A program made the translations under genes and the position numbers. Under the pieces are notes generated by a model. It made no database searches. It was given only the letters and a program-made list of their open reading frames with translations, and was not told where the DNA came from. A stretch of 64,000 nucleotides of DNA from Vibrio sp. JC009 (GTDB lineage: Bacteria > Pseudomonadota > Gammaproteobacteria > Enterobacterales > Vibrionaceae). Shown here one piece after another: positions 8,262 through 17,198 of the stretch. The stretch is taken from positions 1,054,001 through 1,118,000 of the forward strand of contig NZ_CP092107.1 of NCBI RefSeq assembly GCF_029016485.1, in the 5' to 3' direction. Position 1 is the first letter of the stretch, and each line of letters begins with the position of its first letter.

Positions 8262-8885
8262 TTAGTCTTCTAATAAGGTAGCCCGACAAAAACTACCTTC
8301 GGCTCCGGTTATTTTCAGAGGAAAAGCGTTAAGCGTATAAACACCAGGTTCGATGTCTTTTACATAAGCACATTCCATAATAATAACTTCGTTACCTAAC
8401 AGAATCATATGAGATGGTTTATCCGGAGAAACTTTGGCATCAACACTTACATAATCAACACCAACAAATTTAACTCCCTGATCTACTATATATTGAGCAG
8501 CTTCGCTCTCTATATAAACATAATCATCTTTAAATTCTTCCATTCGGTATTTTAGGTTTGAAGTTTTAAAAATAATTTTGTCTGCTTCGAATTTAATATT
8601 GGATAAAAATTCTTTACTGACGGCTGGATATTCATCCGGTACTTCTATTACCTGGCACTTTCCGTAGAAACGCTCTAGCGGAATATCATCCATTGTTTTC
8701 CCGCCTTTAATATAGTGGCAGGGTGCATCTAAATGTGTTCCTACGTGGGAAGGTGCCTGAATATATGAAACCTGATTTTGATCTCCATTTTCAAAACTTC
8801 TCAACCATTTTCTTTCGAAAGGCGCTAATGATGGATATTTCATCATCCCTTCCGAAAACGGGACTGAGATGTCATGAATTTTCAT
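8262..8885 (-). CDS. Cyclase-family hydrolase (kynurenine-formamidase-like fold)
   Basis: 207-residue protein of the Cyclase family (PF04199). The metal-binding signature HxGTHxDxPxH appears as SHVGTHLDAPCHY near residues 47-59, and GVDYVSVDA occurs near 142. Members hydrolyse amides or lactones using bound metal; known examples are kynurenine formamidase and isatin hydrolase. Here there is no UlaG lactonase, so this protein may open a lactone made from the imported sugar acid; that is inference. It starts at ATG 8885, overlapping the stop of the DapA-like gene (TAATG), with AGGA 8 nt upstream. Confidence 0.85.
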   Translation of the reverse strand: MKIHDISVPFSEGMMKYPSLAPFERKWLRSFENGDQNQVSYIQAPSHVGTHLDAPCHYIKGGKTMDDIPLERFYGKCQVIEVPDEYPAVSKEFLSNIKFEADKIIFKTSNLKYRMEEFKDDYVYIESEAAQYIVDQGVKFVGVDYVSVDAKVSPDKPSHMILLGNEVIIMECAYVKDIEPGVYTLNAFPLKITGAEGSFCRATLLED

Positions 8886-9766
8886 TAGATCATTCCTAGG
8901 TTCACCAGTGCTTCTTTAATGTTTGCTTTTTCTTCTTCCGTTGCCGGTACAAATGGCTTGCGAGGGTAACACTTCACGATGCCACGAATCTCAAGCATTG
9001 AGTAGATAGCCAGCTGAGTAGACTTAGCAAGGTACATTACATCGCGCATTTCGTTGACTGTGAACTGGGTTTCACGACACTTGTCATAGTCCCCTTCCAT
9101 ACCTTCTTTGTACATCTTCTGACAGATTTCCGGGAAGGCATTTGCCAGGCCAGGAATAAAGGCTTCACAACCAAGCGCTCTTGCTGAAAGCCACATTGCT
9201 TCTGTACCAAGTGCCAAATCAAACGAGTCATCTTTCAGTACACGTTCATTACGGGCATAAGTAAGGATGTCGAAAGTTGCATCTTTAATACCAGCCAGAC
9301 CTTTCGCTTTCAGGCGCTCAATCACATCCAGTGAGATTTCATAACCCTGGAACTGAGGGTTGTCATACAGGTATACCGGAATATCAACGCTATCAATCAG
9401 GTCGCCATAGAAATCTTCCAGATCCTGAGAGTTATGCTTGAAGTAGTATGGGCCAACAGCGGCTACCGCTTTTACACCAACACGTTCTGCGTGTTGTGCC
9501 AGAGCAATCGAGTCACGGTTATTTGTAGAGCCTACCATAGCAACAACAGGGATCTTACCTTCGGTTTCTTCAACCACTACTTCAGCAACCTGCATACGCT
9601 CTTCCACAGACATCAGGGCACCCGCACCGTATGAGCCACAGATAAACAGGCCATCAACCTCATCACGTAAGTAGCGAACCAATTTTCTCAATCCAGGGAT
9701 ATCAAGGTCACCATCTTTAGTAAATGGGGTAATCATTGGGGGTACAACACCTTTCATTCTAAACAT
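8885..9766 (-). CDS. Dihydrodipicolinate synthase-family lyase/aldolase
   Basis: 293-residue TIM-barrel enzyme of the DapA/NanA family. The Schiff-base lysine is in GLAGIKDAT near residue 163 and the conserved tyrosine in VYLYDNPQ near 135; CGSYGAGALMSVEER near 45 replaces the usual GTTGE loop. The family cleaves or forms pyruvate-containing aldols (dihydrodipicolinate, sialic acid, 2-keto-3-deoxy acids). The catabolic PTS context suggests retro-aldol cleavage of a keto-deoxy sugar acid, not lysine synthesis. I chose ATG 9766 because AGGAG lies 9 nt upstream and an upstream TTG is too close to that site. It overlaps the IIA gene end. Confidence 0.88.
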   Translation of the reverse strand: MFRMKGVVPPMITPFTKDGDLDIPGLRKLVRYLRDEVDGLFICGSYGAGALMSVEERMQVAEVVVEETEGKIPVVAMVGSTNNRDSIALAQHAERVGVKAVAAVGPYYFKHNSQDLEDFYGDLIDSVDIPVYLYDNPQFQGYEISLDVIERLKAKGLAGIKDATFDILTYARNERVLKDDSFDLALGTEAMWLSARALGCEAFIPGLANAFPEICQKMYKEGMEGDYDKCRETQFTVNEMRDVMYLAKSTQLAIYSMLEIRGIVKCYPRKPFVPATEEEKANIKEALVNLGMI

Positions 9767-10229
9767 TTTCAAATGCTCCTTCGTTCACTTTAGATTTAAT
9801 TAATTCAAGAAACTCTGTTTCTGTTTCACTGTTAATTAGTTTTTCAATAAGTTCTTCGTCGTCGAAGACCTCTGCAATATCCTGAATAAGTTCGATATGG
9901 CTTGTGCTGTCTGTTGCAGCAAGAGCAATAATTAACTTCACAGGATCGTTTTCTTCATGGCCAAATATTACGGGCTCGGCCAGGGTAATAACTGAAGCGC
10001 AAACTTTTTTAACCCCTTGTTCAGGTCTCGCATGAGGCATTGCTACATTTTTAGTAATAACAATATATTGCGCTTCATCTTTTACTGTCTGAATCATTGC
10101 ATCGATATAGCGTGATTCAATAAAGCCACCATCTAACATTAATTGACCAACAGACTGAACAGCTTCATATTTATCACCGGCCTCTACCTTCACTTTGACC
10201 AGATTATTTTTTAACATCTCATACAACAT
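9759..10229 (-). CDS. PTS enzyme IIA component (fructose/mannitol/ascorbate type)
   Basis: 156-residue cytoplasmic phosphocarrier of the PTS EIIA type-2 family. The phosphorylated histidine is in NVAMPHARPEQGV near residue 66. It accepts phosphate from HPr and passes it to the IIB cysteine encoded at 11535-11816. AGGAGG lies 10 nt before the ATG. It is placed after the IIC gene with an 18-bp gap and overlaps the DapA-like gene, so one transcript is likely. The length is normal for a stand-alone UlaC-like IIA. Confidence 0.9.
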   Translation of the reverse strand: MLYEMLKNNLVKVKVEAGDKYEAVQSVGQLMLDGGFIESRYIDAMIQTVKDEAQYIVITKNVAMPHARPEQGVKKVCASVITLAEPVIFGHEENDPVKLIIALAATDSTSHIELIQDIAEVFDDEELIEKLINSETETEFLELIKSKVNEGAFENV

Positions 10230-10246
10230 CTAATATCGTCCTCCTG

Positions 10247-11518
10247 TTAAGGGATTAGATTAATTAACCAGGCCAGAGCTGCACCGTAAGTTGCACTATC
10301 GGTATAGTTGTATACAGCACCTGAATCAGCAGCGATTCCCTGGTATTGATAAATGAATCCCCATCCGAAGGCAGAAATAAAGCCTGCAACCAGGGTTGTG
10401 AAAATTACGCCTCGGCGGCCACCATAAACATCAGCAAATACACCTAAGATGCCGCCCTGCCAGAAGTTAATCCAAACCGCTGGTAGCACGATAATCGGAG
10501 CGTTCATCATCACCATGACCAGCGTAGCCAGCACAGCACCAATCAGGTTGAACAGGAAGCCGATAAATACAGCGTTTTGCGCAAATCCAAATACAGTTGG
10601 GTAATCCAGACCAGGCAGTGCACCCGGAACAAACTTCTCAGCAATACCTTCAAATGCAGGAACCAGTTCGGCAATCAACATACGCACACCTTGCAGAAGC
10701 ACTGTCAGACCACCGGCAAACTGCATTGCAAGAAGAAGCAGGTAGATAATCCAGTTTTGTCCGCCAGCCGTTTTGCCAACGATTTCAGGACCCGCAACCG
10801 CACCCAGTGTTACCCAGATAACCGCAGCGATGATCGCCATACTTACCGTAGAGTCACGCAGCCAGGCCATGCTTTCAGGCACATTGATGTCTTCACAGGT
10901 TTTGTCAGGATTACCAACCCACTTACCAACCACACTGGCAAAAGCGATACCTGTTACTTCATGACAATAAACTGTGTATTCATCGGTCATTTTTCCTGAT
11001 TTGCGCATGAAGTAGCCGATAATGGTCGGGCTAATCCAGTACTGAAGGCCACAAATAACACCAGACAGAAGCACCACACCCCAGCCAGGAAGGTTTGTTG
11101 CGGCAACCATGCCCACAATCCATGCAGACCAGTGCAGCATCAGGTGTCCGGTAATGGCGACATTCTTGTAGCGGGTTATTCGCGCCAGTAGCAGGTTCAG
11201 TGCGAAGCCGATAACCACCGCCAGGCCAACCTGCCCCGCGAAATCTTTCATCACAACACCCATGACGAAGAATTCTTGCGGCTGTACACCTTCCACACCA
11301 ATCATCTCGCGAATCCAGGACACGATTGGGTTAATCGCGTTCTGTAGCAGGATGACACCGGCCATCAGTACGTAAAAACCAATGATGGCTTTTACCGTAC
11401 CCATCAAAATATCACTGCTGGATTTTCTCTGAAGTAACAGACCGACTAATACGATCAGACCAAACAAAACCGCCGGCTGACCAAAGATTTGAGTTGCAAT
11501 AAAATTTAAAAATTCCAT
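10247..11518 (-). CDS. PTS enzyme IIC, ascorbate (UlaA/SgaT) type
   Basis: 423-residue polytopic inner-membrane transporter of the UlaA/SgaT family, with about 10-11 hydrophobic segments and the typical start MEFLNFIATQIFGQPAVLFG. It imports and phosphorylates a sugar acid together with IIA and IIB. The family archetype takes up L-ascorbate, but the other ula enzymes (UlaG, D, E, F) are absent, so the substrate here is probably different. GAGGT lies 6 nt before ATG 11518. A 16-bp gap separates it from the IIB gene. Confidence 0.9.
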   Translation of the reverse strand: MEFLNFIATQIFGQPAVLFGLIVLVGLLLQRKSSSDILMGTVKAIIGFYVLMAGVILLQNAINPIVSWIREMIGVEGVQPQEFFVMGVVMKDFAGQVGLAVVIGFALNLLLARITRYKNVAITGHLMLHWSAWIVGMVAATNLPGWGVVLLSGVICGLQYWISPTIIGYFMRKSGKMTDEYTVYCHEVTGIAFASVVGKWVGNPDKTCEDINVPESMAWLRDSTVSMAIIAAVIWVTLGAVAGPEIVGKTAGGQNWIIYLLLLAMQFAGGLTVLLQGVRMLIAELVPAFEGIAEKFVPGALPGLDYPTVFGFAQNAVFIGFLFNLIGAVLATLVMVMMNAPIIVLPAVWINFWQGGILGVFADVYGGRRGVIFTTLVAGFISAFGWGFIYQYQGIAADSGAVYNYTDSATYGAALAWLINLIP

Positions 11519-11534
11519 CTGTGCACCTCAGTTT

Positions 11535-11816
11535 TTATTTAAATTGGTCAATAATTGAAGATATCTTTTCACCAAGCTCTTTTTTACTCACCATGTTGTC
11601 CATGATAATAGTTTGCTTGGCATCGCAGTTTCTTATTTGTGGAAATATATCCGGTGTAGTAATCAATACGTCAGGTTTTAATCCACCCGCGCCTGAAACA
11701 TTTGTATTTTCAGCTTTTACCTTTACACCATGAGAAGTGAAAATTTTCTCGGCATTCATTTTAAGCATAAGACTAGAGCCTACGCCTACAGAACAGACGC
11801 ATAATACGTTAATCAT
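11535..11816 (-). CDS. PTS enzyme IIB, lactose/ascorbate type
   Basis: 93-residue IIB phosphocarrier. The phosphorylated cysteine is at the N-terminus in VLCVCSVGVGSSLMLK, the P-loop-like CxxGxGSS motif of UlaB-type proteins. It transfers phosphate from IIA to the substrate moving through IIC. AAGG lies 8 nt before ATG 11816. It is the first structural gene of the operon, separated by 76 bp from the end of the PRD regulator. That gap is very AT-rich and contains a TCATC...GATGA inverted repeat which may be an operator. Confidence 0.9.
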   Translation of the reverse strand: MINVLCVCSVGVGSSLMLKMNAEKIFTSHGVKVKAENTNVSGAGGLKPDVLITTPDIFPQIRNCDAKQTIIMDNMVSKKELGEKISSIIDQFK

Positions 11817-11892
11817 AATTTATACCTTATTGTTTACGTTATATTATTTTCATCATATTTGATGATTATTAGAAATTCTTATCTTACTTTCT

Positions 11893-13998
11893 TTATCTCG
11901 ATATATCTTGCAATAAAGAATAGAGCTCTGATGATGTGTTTACCGCTTCTATTTTTTCTACCACATCATCAATATTAAATATTTCTGCAATATCCATTAT
12001 CACTTTGCTATGCTGGTTGTTATCTATTGCAGCTAACACCAGTATTATTTTTATTTCTACTTTTTTATTATTCTTAGTAACAAGTATTGGCTCATCTAAT
12101 ACTGCCAGGGCAACACCTATCTTTAATACCCCCGCTTTAGGTGAAGCATGTGGCATAGAAAGACTGTCTCCGATTAAGAAATAATGATCATATTTATTTT
12201 TATGTCTGATTATTTCTTCCACATAACTGTCTTTAATATAGCCATACTTAACAAGTGGTTCACTGGCTTTTGTTACCGCCTCTTCCCAATTGGAAGCCTT
12301 TAAGTTGATCTGACAACATTCAGGCAGAAGAACATCCATTAAGTTCTGTGATAAATCCGTATTCCGGTTCAGCCCTAACAGCTTCATCAAATCCTGCTCA
12401 AGCTGTTCCTTATTATTAATCGTACAGTGCTGGTCAATAATATTAAGCATTTTTGAATACTGACTCAGCTGTATATCCGAATACCCGGTAGATAAAAAGT
12501 ACGCAACAATACGTCTGATATCTTCCTGAGTAAGAATCGGATTAATCACAATAACAGGCTTACTCAGTGTCACTGACATATCTACTGTGGAAATCACAAT
12601 ATCTATATCGCTAAGGTTATAATCATTAATGTCTTTAATCGATAACTGGTCGACAACCCTGATATTCGAAAATTCTGTCTCTATTCTGTTGGTTAAAATC
12701 TTTGAACTGCCAATCCCCATTCCGCAAACAACAATGGCACGGTACAAATTCATCTTCTTGTGCGGCGTGACATGTTCCAGGCCAAGCTCAATATAGATAA
12801 CAAGGTAACCCACTTCATCATCGGAGATATCCGTTCCGTAGTAACGGTTAAACCGCTGAGCCGCCCTTTGGCACACTATGTAAGAACGGTGATAGTCCTT
12901 TTTAATTGTCTCCAGCTCCGGATTTATAACACTGACATCATACTTGATGCGTAAAACCGCAGGCTTAACATGCACAAACAGATTGTTTTTCAGCTCATAG
13001 TTGTCGTTCAGGTTTACGCCGTACTCAAGCTCAACCTCTTCAAAGATAAGATCCACCAGTTTTCTGGACATGTCATCTTTGTTTATCGATTCAACCTCGG
13101 TTAACTGAGCGCCCAGTATATGCAGAACCAGGTAAGCCACTTCGTTCTCATCCAGCTTGATTGCATACAGATCCTCAAGAGGCATAAGTACATTGGTAAC
13201 AACTTTATATTCATCCAGTTTTTTTAGCTGGGATAACTCTTCTTTATCCAACTGAATCGGCTTGTTCATTTTTAGCCGTTCAATAGATAATGCTATATGC
13301 ATAATGATACCGGCGTAGGATAGATCGGTAATTTTTATGCTCAGCTTAGACTCAATTATTGAGATTCTATTTTTAATATCGTCAGTATCTAAATTGTCAA
13401 CCAAATTATTCACAAATTTATTGATACTGTGATTTTTATTATCATTTAATAAAAAATAATCTGATTGAAAGAAATACTCTACCAGTCTCTGTTTATTAAT
13501 ATTGCTGTAGATCACATCCATGATTATCTTTCGGCGAGACTTCTCATCAATGTTTATTAAAAATCCATTTTTATCCCTGGTGTATCCTACTTTTCTGTCT
13601 TTCAGCTCATTTTCAATTTTGCCAAGATCATGCAACACCGTCGATTTAGACACAAAGAAATTATCAGCCAAATCAGTAGTTTTTAACGGCTCGTATGACT
13701 GTAACAGCATGATAAGAGTCATGTTATAACGCTCATCATTTGTTGCATATACCCGGGTTTTGCTACCGTCTATATCAATAAACTCTTTTACTTTTTCTCT
13801 GTTATTAAGAGTGACTCCAACATGAGGTTTTGTCTTTATATCAATGCCGTTCGATGCTGCCCACTCGGTTAGATCACGCAAGTCATACTGAATGGTTCTT
13901 ACACTCACATTATTTAATTCCGCAATTCTTTTTGCTGTCACCGGAACCTGTGAGTTATATAAAATTTTCAGTATCTCTTGTTTTCTAACTGACAACAT
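11893..13998 (-). CDS. BglG/MtlR-type PTS-controlled transcriptional activator with PRD, EIIB and EIIA domains
   Basis: 701-residue regulator. Order: HTH domain (about 3-60, KRIAELNNVSVRTIQYDL), Mga-like second HTH (about 75-160), two PTS regulation domains (about 180-285 and 295-400), a GatB-like EIIB domain with the cysteine in VVCGMGIGSSKIL near 415, and a C-terminal EIIA type-2 domain with the histidine in SLSMPHASPKAGV near 615. Phosphorylation by HPr and the operon's PTS proteins should tune its activity. ATG 13998 has AGG 7 nt upstream; an upstream TTG is less likely. It precedes and presumably activates the PTS/lyase operon. A perfect 14-bp-arm inverted repeat lies 83 bp upstream. Confidence 0.9.
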   Translation of the reverse strand: MLSVRKQEILKILYNSQVPVTAKRIAELNNVSVRTIQYDLRDLTEWAASNGIDIKTKPHVGVTLNNREKVKEFIDIDGSKTRVYATNDERYNMTLIMLLQSYEPLKTTDLADNFFVSKSTVLHDLGKIENELKDRKVGYTRDKNGFLINIDEKSRRKIIMDVIYSNINKQRLVEYFFQSDYFLLNDNKNHSINKFVNNLVDNLDTDDIKNRISIIESKLSIKITDLSYAGIIMHIALSIERLKMNKPIQLDKEELSQLKKLDEYKVVTNVLMPLEDLYAIKLDENEVAYLVLHILGAQLTEVESINKDDMSRKLVDLIFEEVELEYGVNLNDNYELKNNLFVHVKPAVLRIKYDVSVINPELETIKKDYHRSYIVCQRAAQRFNRYYGTDISDDEVGYLVIYIELGLEHVTPHKKMNLYRAIVVCGMGIGSSKILTNRIETEFSNIRVVDQLSIKDINDYNLSDIDIVISTVDMSVTLSKPVIVINPILTQEDIRRIVAYFLSTGYSDIQLSQYSKMLNIIDQHCTINNKEQLEQDLMKLLGLNRNTDLSQNLMDVLLPECCQINLKASNWEEAVTKASEPLVKYGYIKDSYVEEIIRHKNKYDHYFLIGDSLSMPHASPKAGVLKIGVALAVLDEPILVTKNNKKVEIKIILVLAAIDNNQHSKVIMDIAEIFNIDDVVEKIEAVNTSSELYSLLQDISR

Positions 13999-14080
13999 AA
14001 TCAAACCTCATCTCTTATGCTTCTATTCTATGATTACAGTTTCGAAATGCAATAAGTACGTGGTGGATGATTTTGCGTGT

Positions 14081-14119
14081 TTAATAAGTGCAATTTCGTG
14101 CGTTCATTGCACTTATTAA
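14081..14119. promoter_or_regulatory. Long perfect inverted repeat upstream of the PRD regulator
   Basis: Arms of 14 bp, TTAATAAGTGCAAT (14081-14094) and ATTGCACTTATTAA (14106-14119), with an 11-nt spacer. A related partial copy, GCAATAAGT, occurs at 14049-14057. No T-run follows on either strand, so an operator for the PRD regulator or for the LuxR-type protein next door is more likely than a terminator. Confidence 0.5.
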
Positions 14120-14224
14120 AAAATGAGATCTAACACACAGAATGCTGACTACATTATATGGTTAGAGCAAGAGAGAAAATAAACGACTAGCCGTCTATAG
14201 CGCTTCAGTACTCTGCCGCTATCA

Positions 14225-14563
14225 TTACGCAGCGGACTCAGCAAATGGTGCAACCTGAGATGAAAAGCGCACAAGGTGATGCAAGAAGGCCTGAAACAGC
14301 TCTCCCACAGAAGATATTCCAAGTTTTCCGTAAGCACTTTTACGATGCACTTTTACCGTGCAAACAGATATATCCAGGCTATCCGCTATCTCTTTATTGC
14401 CAGATCCCTGAATAATTAAGGAAACCACATCTCGTTCCCGGCTTGTAAGGAGATCGCTGGCGAAATGCGTCAGTGACAAACGAATCACCTTGGCAAGATC
14501 TTCGCAACCATCTCCTTCCCAAATATTAGGAAAGTCGTATATTGATGAATTAGGATGCAACAT
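14225..14563 (-). CDS. Small LuxR-type DNA-binding protein
   Basis: 112-residue protein made of about 35 N-terminal residues and a LuxR/GerE helix-turn-helix (about 38-95: LTSRERDVVSLIIQGSGNKE, then IADSLDISVCTVKVHR). It lacks the receiver or ligand-binding domain that usually precedes this HTH. An in-frame TGA lies four codons before the ATG at 14563, so a longer version is not hidden by start choice. It could be an intact single-domain regulator like GerE or a truncated response regulator. No ribosome-binding site is clear. Targets are unknown; the neighbouring PTS operon and the sigma-54 activator are candidates. Confidence 0.7.
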   Translation of the reverse strand: MLHPNSSIYDFPNIWEGDGCEDLAKVIRLSLTHFASDLLTSRERDVVSLIIQGSGNKEIADSLDISVCTVKVHRKSAYGKLGISSVGELFQAFLHHLVRFSSQVAPFAESAA

Positions 14564-14745
14564 AATAAATACTCACAAGATAAATACTCCCATCAAAGGG
14601 AACTTAATTAAAATAATAATTAGGGCTGTAATTCATCATATAGGCAATATGCAAGCCAATTGTTTAGTAAAAACAAATCACATTATAATCAATGAGATAG
14701 GACCCACCCTTACAGAGTAATTTCAACTCCGCCTATCCATACCTG

Positions 14746-14786
14746 TGATATTTCCTAGTTGTGTGATATATCACAACGAAATATCA
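14746..14786. promoter_or_regulatory. Nested dyad with CRP-like core upstream of the sigma-54 activator
   Basis: Outer arms TGATATTTC (14746-14754) and GAAATATCA (14778-14786) enclose inner arms GTTGTG and CACAAC. The core TGTGT-N6-TCACA (14760-14775) matches 9 of 10 positions of the CRP consensus TGTGA-N6-TCACA. It lies about 50-90 bp before the regulator start. Protein binding is inferred. Confidence 0.45.
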
Positions 14787-14835
14787 TCAGCTAACTGATA
14801 AATTAAGGTATCTTAGGCAACTTTAATTTAAGACC

Positions 14836-16368
14836 ATGGAAAGAAATAGTTTTTACCGTCATGCTATAGAAGCATTAACAGGTAGCTTAAATATTGAAGA
14901 AGGGTTAAAAAACTGTATCACATTTTTATCGACTGTGATCCCTTGTGATGTAATTTCTGTCCACCTGTGGGATGAAAACTTAGGCTCTCTAAAAATTCAC
15001 GCAACAGCAGACAGCGAGCAGGGGCACCTTTGCGATATCATTATTCCCGTTAAAAAAAACTGGCAACATCTTCCACGTTGGGAATATGACCTTGATATAA
15101 GGATAGTGAATAACTATCTGGACGATCCTATCAGCGTTATGGTCCAGGAGAATTTAAAACCTATTTATGGAGACCATATATATTCGCACCTGATATCCCG
15201 TGTAAAAGTTGGCACCGAACGAATCTGCGACATTGTATTGCTTGCAAGGGGTGAAAACCGCTTTACCACAGATGATGCAAAACTTTTCACCTCTCTGGAC
15301 TCTCCTTTCGGTATTGCAGTCTCTAACAGCTTAAAACACCTGAAAATATTAGAGATGCACGCCAAGCTAGTGGATGAGAACGCTCTTCTCAAAGACAGAA
15401 TTAAAAAGTTTTCCCAGTCTCAGGTAATCGGAACCAATAGCGGGCTGAAACAGACAATGCAAAAAGTCCTTGAAGTGTCCGCCACCAATGCTCCAGTGCT
15501 TATTTCCGGAGAAACGGGGGTTGGTAAAGACATCATTGCAAATGCTATTCAGCAGCAATCCCTGCGTAAAAATGAACCTTTTATCCGGGTTAACTGTGGA
15601 GCCATCCCGGAAGAACTTGTTGATAGCGAACTGTTCGGTCACGAAAAAGGATCTTTTACCGGCGCATTGGAGAAAAAGCTGGGGCGCTTCGAAAGAGCTC
15701 ACAAAGGCACCATCTTTCTTGACGAGATTGGCGAACTTTCAAAAGCCGCTCAGGTAAGGATGTTAAGGGTTTTGCAAAATGGTGAAATCGAAAGAGTGGG
15801 CGGCAATGAGACTATCAAGGTCGATGTACGCATCATTGCTGCAACCAACCGCTCTCTTGAGGAGATGGTAGAAGCAGGTGAGTTCCGGGCCGATCTCTAT
15901 TACAGGCTGTGCCTTTATCCTATAAAAGTACCGGCCCTGAAAGACCGGTTGGAGGATATTCCGATATTTGCCAACTATTTTATTTCACAAAGCAGCCAGA
16001 AGTTCCATATCCCCACGCCTGAAATTGCCTCTGGAGAAATAGATAAACTGCAGTCTTATCACTGGCCGGGCAACGTTCGTGAACTTGCTAATGTTGTAGA
16101 GCGAGCGGTGATCTGCGCTCAGGGAAAACCTGTTAAGTTTGATATTCATACAAACGAAGACAGGCCTTCTTTTGTCAGTTCTTTGAATAACCAATCAATT
16201 TCAGCAGTAGCAACTTTGAATGAACTGAATAAAGAGCACATAGAAAGGGTTCTGAAGTTAACAAAAGGAAAGATACAAGGCCCTGACGGTGCCGCACAAA
16301 TTCTGGATATTAACCCTCATACGCTACGAAGCCGGATAAAGAAGATGGAAATTGAATATAAAAGCTAA
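14836..16368 (+). CDS. GAF-domain sigma-54-dependent transcriptional activator
   Basis: 510-residue enhancer-binding protein. N-terminal GAF domain at about 20-170. The AAA+ sigma-54 interaction domain spans about 197-425, with Walker A GETGVGKD near 232, the sigma-54 contact loop as GSFTGA (a common variant of GAFTGA) near 272, and GTIFLDEIGEL near 293. A C-terminal Fis-type HTH covers about 465-508. NorR-like organisation, but nitric-oxide sensing is not proven. It converges on the ABC importer operon and is divergent from the LuxR-type gene. No clear -24/-12 promoter was found nearby, so its target is unknown. The ribosome-binding site before ATG 14836 is weak. Confidence 0.88.
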   Translation: MERNSFYRHAIEALTGSLNIEEGLKNCITFLSTVIPCDVISVHLWDENLGSLKIHATADSEQGHLCDIIIPVKKNWQHLPRWEYDLDIRIVNNYLDDPISVMVQENLKPIYGDHIYSHLISRVKVGTERICDIVLLARGENRFTTDDAKLFTSLDSPFGIAVSNSLKHLKILEMHAKLVDENALLKDRIKKFSQSQVIGTNSGLKQTMQKVLEVSATNAPVLISGETGVGKDIIANAIQQQSLRKNEPFIRVNCGAIPEELVDSELFGHEKGSFTGALEKKLGRFERAHKGTIFLDEIGELSKAAQVRMLRVLQNGEIERVGGNETIKVDVRIIAATNRSLEEMVEAGEFRADLYYRLCLYPIKVPALKDRLEDIPIFANYFISQSSQKFHIPTPEIASGEIDKLQSYHWPGNVRELANVVERAVICAQGKPVKFDIHTNEDRPSFVSSLNNQSISAVATLNELNKEHIERVLKLTKGKIQGPDGAAQILDINPHTLRSRIKKMEIEYKS

Positions 16369-16409
16369 CGCGACAGGATAGAAGGCTCTTTAATTATTTA
16401 ACGCGAATA

Positions 16410-17198
16410 TCAGACCATGGATACCGCTTCTGACATCGCAAAGCTGGAGTCAATTAAGCGCCGGGTAGAAGGATGAATGGCTTCCTGTGCCAGATTCCCG
16501 CTCACCAGGGTTTCAACAATACACCCGTTATCCATAACATGGATGGTGTCACAAAGGGTTTCAGCCAGGGCCAGATCATGAGTGATAAATATGCAGGCAA
16601 AACCTAACTCTTCTCTCAGTTCTTCAAACACAGCAAGAACCTGCTTTTGTATGGTGGCATCCAGAGCCGAGGTCGCCTCATCGCAAATAAGCAATGAAGG
16701 GTTGATACCTGTAGCCCGGGCAAAAACAATACGCTGTAGCTGTCCACCGGAAAGCTGATTGGGATAACGGGTGAGAATATCCTCGGCCAGTCCTACCTTA
16801 GCCAGCAAGGCTTTGGCATGAGTGTCCGGATTGATATCTTTCAGCCTTTTGAAGTTTTTAAAGGGCTCCAGCAGATACTGCTTCACCTTCATTCTTGGCG
16901 GGAAGCTACTCAGGGGATCCTGGAAAACCATCTGAACCTGCTGGTAATAGTCCATAAGGTTTATGGAACCTATCTCTTCTCCCCTGAGAAGAACCTGCCC
17001 GGAATCCTGACTATGGATCCGGCAGAGCAGACGGGCCAGTGTGGATTTACCCGACCCGCTCTCGCCGACGATTCCAACACATTCTCCTGCCCGGATTTTA
17101 AGGTTAATATCTTTCAGCACATGGGTTACTTCCCCCTTCTGCTCAAAGAATTTGTCCAGTTGCCGGATTTCTAACAAGGTTTTTTGTGTACTACTCAC
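16410..17198 (-). CDS. ABC transporter ATP-binding protein, nickel/oligopeptide type (NikE/DppF-like)
   Basis: 262-residue cytoplasmic ATPase. Walker A is GESGSGKST near residue 44, the ABC signature is LSGGQLQR near 149, Walker B is SLLICDEATSALD near 171, and the H-loop is FITHDLAL. It pairs with the ATPase at 17191-18000 to power the two permeases. It starts at GTG 17198, overlapping the previous gene by 8 nt; this is the last gene of the operon. It belongs to the subfamily that moves dipeptides, nickel or metal-opine complexes; the cargo is not decided by this subunit. Confidence 0.9.
   Translation of the reverse strand: MSSTQKTLLEIRQLDKFFEQKGEVTHVLKDINLKIRAGECVGIVGESGSGKSTLARLLCRIHSQDSGQVLLRGEEIGSINLMDYYQQVQMVFQDPLSSFPPRMKVKQYLLEPFKNFKRLKDINPDTHAKALLAKVGLAEDILTRYPNQLSGGQLQRIVFARATGINPSLLICDEATSALDATIQKQVLAVFEELREELGFACIFITHDLALAETLCDTIHVMDNGCIVETLVSGNLAQEAIHPSTRRLIDSSFAMSEAVSMV

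Noticed and set aside
10577..10999. 140-codon frame opposite the PTS IIC gene
   Set aside because: Lies entirely within the IIC gene on the other strand, has no domain and no ribosome-binding site; a shadow of the real gene.
14746..14786. Intrinsic terminator between luxR-type and sigma-54 genes
   Set aside because: The genes are divergent and no T-run follows; an operator is more likely.
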